Of a DNA stretch of 64,000 nt, positions 61,617 through 64,000 are shown piece by piece. Position numbers and translations under genes: made by a program. How positions within the stretch are numbered: the stretch's first letter is position 1; the number at the start of each line of letters is the position of its first letter. The DNA is from Listeria farberi (GTDB taxonomy: Bacteria; Bacillota; Bacilli; Lactobacillales; Listeriaceae). The notes beneath the pieces were generated by a model. It made no database searches and had not been told where the DNA came from. It was given only the letters and a program-made list of their open reading frames with translations. Location: contig NZ_JAARZJ010000006.1 in the NCBI RefSeq assembly GCF_014229245.1, positions 1 through 64,000 on the forward strand, in the 5' to 3' direction.

Positions 61617-62051
61617 ATGTTAGATATTAAAAAAATCAAAGAAATTTTACCTCATCGTTATCCGTTTTTATTAGTAGATAGAGTTATCTCAGTTGAAGAA
61701 GGAAAAAAAGTAACAGCTATAAAGAATGTAACTGTTAATGAAGAATTCTTTAATGGTCATTTTCCAGAGTATCCGGTAATGCCAGGTGTTCTAATTGTAG
61801 AAGCACTTGCTCAGACAAGTGGAATCGCAATGATGCAAAGTGAAGCTAATAAAGGCAAGATTGGTTTATTTGCAGGGATTGATGGATGCCGTTTTAAACG
61901 TCAAGTTGTGCCAGGTGACCAACTCTTACTCGAAGCAGAAATAACTCGAATGAGGGGCGCTATTGCTAAGGCTAAAGTAAAGGCCACAGTAGAAGGCGAT
62001 TTGGTTTGTGAGGCAGAGATTATGTTTGCCTTGTCAGATTTACCACAATAA
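61617..62051 (+). CDS. fabZ: 3-hydroxyacyl-[ACP] dehydratase FabZ
   Basis: 144 aa hot-dog fold. Catalytic His in [21 protein letters not shown] (read in parts, His near 48, Glu near 62) and [11 protein letters not shown] near 13. Dehydration step of fatty acid synthesis. ATGGGGGA lies upstream. Confidence 0.96.
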   Translation: MLDIKKIKEILPHRYPFLLVDRVISVEEGKKVTAIKNVTVNEEFFNGHFPEYPVMPGVLIVEALAQTSGIAMMQSEANKGKIGLFAGIDGCRFKRQVVPGDQLLLEAEITRMRGAIAKAKVKATVEGDLVCEAEIMFALSDLPQ

Positions 62052-62058
62052 AAATAGA

Positions 62059-62095
62059 GAGCACTGAAGTCCAAATTGGATTTTGGTGCTTTTTA
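62059..62095 (+). terminator. Terminator of fabZ
   Basis: AGCAC/GTGCT outer and GTCCAA/TTGGAT inner arms, then TTTTAAT. Confidence 0.65.
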
Positions 62096-62226
62096 ATATT
62101 CTTAAGATAGCATATGCTAAAAAAAGTTTCAATTTGCTAAATTAGTGTTTTGTACTAATTAGTTCATTATAAAACTATGATTTTCCTATAGAAGAAACTA
62201 GCTTTTTTGTTGCCTTAAACCTGGAG

Positions 62227-62274
62227 AAAATAGAGTTTTATCCATTTTACAAAGAAATTTTTATCAAATATAAT
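62227..62274 (+). promoter_or_regulatory. ssbB promoter with ComK-like AT boxes
   Basis: TTTACA (62246-62251), 17 bp, TATAAT (62269-62274). AAAA-N5-TTTT at 62227-62239 is a perfect ComK half; ACAA-N5-TTTT at 62249-62261 differs at one base. The halves lie about two helix turns apart (22 bp). Confidence 0.6.
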
Positions 62275-62304
62275 CGCATTACACCAAAAGAAAGAGGCGA
62301 TTAT

Positions 62305-62670
62305 ATGATTAATCAAGTAACTTTAGTAGGACGTTTAACAAAGAATCCAGAACTAAAATGGACTACAGAAGACAAGGCGGTTTTGAATATGACTATAGCT
62401 TTAAACCGCTTTGGAAAAAATAAAAGAGTCGATAATGATGCGGATTTTATTCAATGTGTTATTTGGGGCAAACGGGCAGAAGCAACTGCTGAATTTTGTA
62501 GCAAAGGACAATTAGTAGGCGTAATAGGAGAACTACAATCTAGACAATATTTGAATAAGGAAGAACAAAAAGTCTATATTACGGAGGTATTAGTTCATCA
62601 AATTAGGTATTTATCAAGTAGAAATAAAGAGGAGAACGTGGTTAATATCTCTCAAGAAGATGATGAATGA
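62305..62670 (+). CDS. ssbB: Short single-stranded DNA-binding protein (SsbB/YwpH-like)
   Basis: 121 aa. OB fold INQVTLVGRLTKNPELKWT, DFIQCVIWGKRAEATAEFCSKG (read in parts) and GELQSRQYLN. It lacks the long linker of the replicative SSB, though acidic residues end it (SQEDDE). Short SSBs of this kind protect incoming DNA in competence. Upstream AT boxes agree. Confidence 0.87.
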   Translation: MINQVTLVGRLTKNPELKWTTEDKAVLNMTIALNRFGKNKRVDNDADFIQCVIWGKRAEATAEFCSKGQLVGVIGELQSRQYLNKEEQKVYITEVLVHQIRYLSSRNKEENVVNISQEDDE

Positions 62671-63058
62671 TGTAATACTTTGTTATAAAACATTAAGTTT
62701 AACTAATAATTTATAAAAATTTAGACGAAATAACGAATAATAGAACTAATTTTGGGCGTTATTTGTAATGGAAAATTTTTCCAGTTCTACTTTTTTAATA
62801 TAAATAATTGAGCGTACAAACTATCTTATAACAGTATTAAAGAGAAGCAAACTATAGTAATGAGCTGAGGTAAAAGAAAGTTAGACTCAATTGAAGTATA
62901 AACAGTAAAAATCAGACAATAAAGGTAATTTACAAATATTGCAGAATTTTAGAAGCTATTCGGGTGCCTGTCATACATCCTTAATTTTTTAGTAACCAAG
63001 CCCAAAGTTTCATATGGTACGATTATCCTCGAAAGTAATCAAGGAGGGAAATAATTAC
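62671..63058 (+). other. 388-base region before the LysM-3D gene
   Basis: AT-rich, with no ORF over 25 codons worth noting. TGTAAT-N4-TGTTAT at 62671-62686 resembles a WalR repeat but has one base too few in the spacer. A GAGCTGAGGTAAAAG patch near 62861 and GGGTGCCTGTCATACATCC near 62962 give a long leader look, but no riboswitch class fits. Confidence 0.35.
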
Positions 63059-63889
63059 ATGAAGAAAACAGTAGTAGCCATTGCGGCTGGTTTAATTATT
63101 GCAGGATCTGGTTCAACTCAAGCTTTTGCGGCTGAGTATAAAGTACAAGACGGTGACTCGCTTTGGAAAATTTCAAATGAAAATAATATCTCTATAAAAC
63201 AATTGAAAGAAGACAATAACTTAAGCTCGAACTTAATTTTTCCAAACCAAACATTGCAAGTAAATAGTGGTGAGAAAAAAGCAGTTACGAGTAACGGTTC
63301 GGAGTATACTGTTGTAGCTGGAGACACATTAGGACATATTGCAGCAGATAACGGTGTGACAGTCAACCAATTAAAAGAATGGAATAATCTTTCATCTGAT
63401 TTAATCATAGTTGGTCAAAAATTGTCTGTAGGTGAAAATGCTCAAGCTAGTGAAAGTACTACTTCTGAAAATAAAAATTCAGAAAGTAACGCTACAGAAC
63501 AACCAGCTGAACAACCAAAAGAAGAAAATGGAACACAAACTACTCAAAAATCAACAGCATCTAATGAATCGTCAAACAGTTCATCATCAGCCCAAGGGAA
63601 TGTTTCTAAAGAGCTAACAGTTACAGCTACTGCATATAGTAAAGCTGAACCTGGAATGGGTCATATGACAGCTACAGGAATTGACTTAAATGATAATTCA
63701 CGTGTAATTGCAGTAGATCCATCTGTTATTCCTCTAGGTTCAAAAGTATATGTTGAAGGATACGGAGAAGCGATTGCAGCTGATACTGGTGGTGCAATTA
63801 AAGGTAATAAAATTGATGTACATTTAAACTCAGTACAAGAAGCTAATAACTGGGGCGTAAAACAAGTTAAAGTACAAATTTTAAATTAA
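63059..63889 (+). CDS. yocH: Secreted LysM-3D cell-wall protein (YocH/Sps-like)
   Basis: 276 aa. Signal peptide cleaved after AFAA (about residue 24). Two LysM domains (YKVQDGDSLWKISNENNIS near 27, YTVVAGDTLGHIAADNGV near 78) bind peptidoglycan; a Ser/Thr/Glu-rich linker (about 127-182) leads to the C-terminal 3D domain (VTATAYSK ... MTATGIDL ... VIAVDPSVIPLGSKVYVEG, then AADTGGAIKGNKIDVHL), whose Asp residues form the putative transglycosylase site. I recall lmo2522, studied as an Rpf-like factor. AAGGAGGG upstream. Confidence 0.92.
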   Translation: MKKTVVAIAAGLIIAGSGSTQAFAAEYKVQDGDSLWKISNENNISIKQLKEDNNLSSNLIFPNQTLQVNSGEKKAVTSNGSEYTVVAGDTLGHIAADNGVTVNQLKEWNNLSSDLIIVGQKLSVGENAQASESTTSENKNSESNATEQPAEQPKEENGTQTTQKSTASNESSNSSSSAQGNVSKELTVTATAYSKAEPGMGHMTATGIDLNDNSRVIAVDPSVIPLGSKVYVEGYGEAIAADTGGAIKGNKIDVHLNSVQEANNWGVKQVKVQILN

Positions 63890-63903
63890 TTTACTCCATA
63901 TAG

Positions 63904-63942
63904 AAAAGCTGTAAATGGCATTATGCTATTTACAGCTTTTTT
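63904..63942 (+). terminator. Terminator of yocH-like gene
   Basis: AAAAGCTGTAAATGGCA pairs with TGCTATTTACAGCTTTT, followed by T. No feature is seen from here to 64000. Confidence 0.92.
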
Positions 63943-64000
63943 TGATTAAAAATAGGAAGAGACTCTATTTTATGATAAACTTATACATAATAAAGTTTTT

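Noticed and set aside
62671-62686. WalR-like repeat upstream of the LysM-3D gene
   Set aside because: The spacer is 4 instead of 5 bases and the site is about 370 bases from the gene.
62860-62990. Possible c-di-AMP (ydaO) riboswitch before the LysM-3D gene
   Set aside because: Such genes can carry this class, but the expected core motifs are missing.

Overview
The window is a low-GC Gram-positive chromosome segment that I read as Listeria (sensu stricto clade). The evidence is the gene order: formate dehydrogenase/fdhD, a two-component/ABC module, argS-rpoE-pyrG, fba, lafA-lafB-lafC, murZ-rho-gtcA-rpmE2, hom-thrC-thrB, tdk-prfA-prmC-ywlC-ywlE-glyA-upp-mnaA, the atp operon, then murA-mbl-fabZ. 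This follows, in one direction, the block I remember as roughly lmo2589 to lmo2522 in L. monocytogenes. Codon use, AGGAGG-type ribosome sites and frequent TTG/GTG starts also fit. It is ordinary core chromosome: I saw no transposase, phage gene, CRISPR array or clear foreign island.

Layout. 1-434: end of an rRNA operon (23S tail, 5S, tRNA-Asn, tRNA-Thr). 563-3094: TetR regulator and 14-TM drug exporter. 3143-4335: SAM-hydrolase-family gene on the minus strand behind a T-box riboswitch. 4381-8793: formate dehydrogenase module with Fur-like and cre-like sites. 8840-12728: response regulator, sensor kinase and ABC transporter. 12917-14094: two minus-strand genes (monooxygenase-fold protein, lipoprotein hydrolase). 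14138-24295: HAD phosphatase, zinc-type CDF exporter with a palindromic operator, small redox and nicotinamidase genes, a peptide-binding lipoprotein, YxeA-like and other small membrane proteins, LipL and an HD-domain hydrolase. 24333-31356: tautomerase, M50 protease, argS, rpoE, pyrG, lipid kinase. 31525-39667: fba, glycolipid/LTA anchor genes, murZ, rho, gtcA, rpmE2. 39778-50866: threonine operon, tdk, translation-termination genes, ywlC/ywlE, glyA, upp, mnaA. 51512-58964: F1Fo ATP synthase operon. 59146-63889: murA, mbl, fabZ, a short SSB and a LysM-3D cell-wall protein.

Much of the interest lies between genes. (1) A T-box leader, probably methionine-specific, precedes a stand-alone SAM-cleaving enzyme. 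(2) Eight DnaA boxes lie within 276 bp between prmC and ywlC, far from any replication origin gene, with a ninth inside ywlC. (3) The pyrG leader keeps the GGGCTCCC start and pyrimidine-rich attenuator expected for reiterative-transcription control. (4) A branched, stem-closed RNA-like element sits between mnaA and atpI and matches no class I recognise. (5) ComK-like AT boxes overlap the ssbB promoter. (6) A palindromic metal-type operator covers the CDF exporter promoter. (7) Two very small membrane-protein genes (28 and 49 codons) lie near lipL and after argS. Compared with my memory of L. monocytogenes EGD-e, the ami autolysin gene (pyrG/lipid kinase interval) and the glycosyltransferase gene between rho and gtcA are both absent.

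All assignments come from reading the sequence and from family knowledge; no database search or folding program was run.
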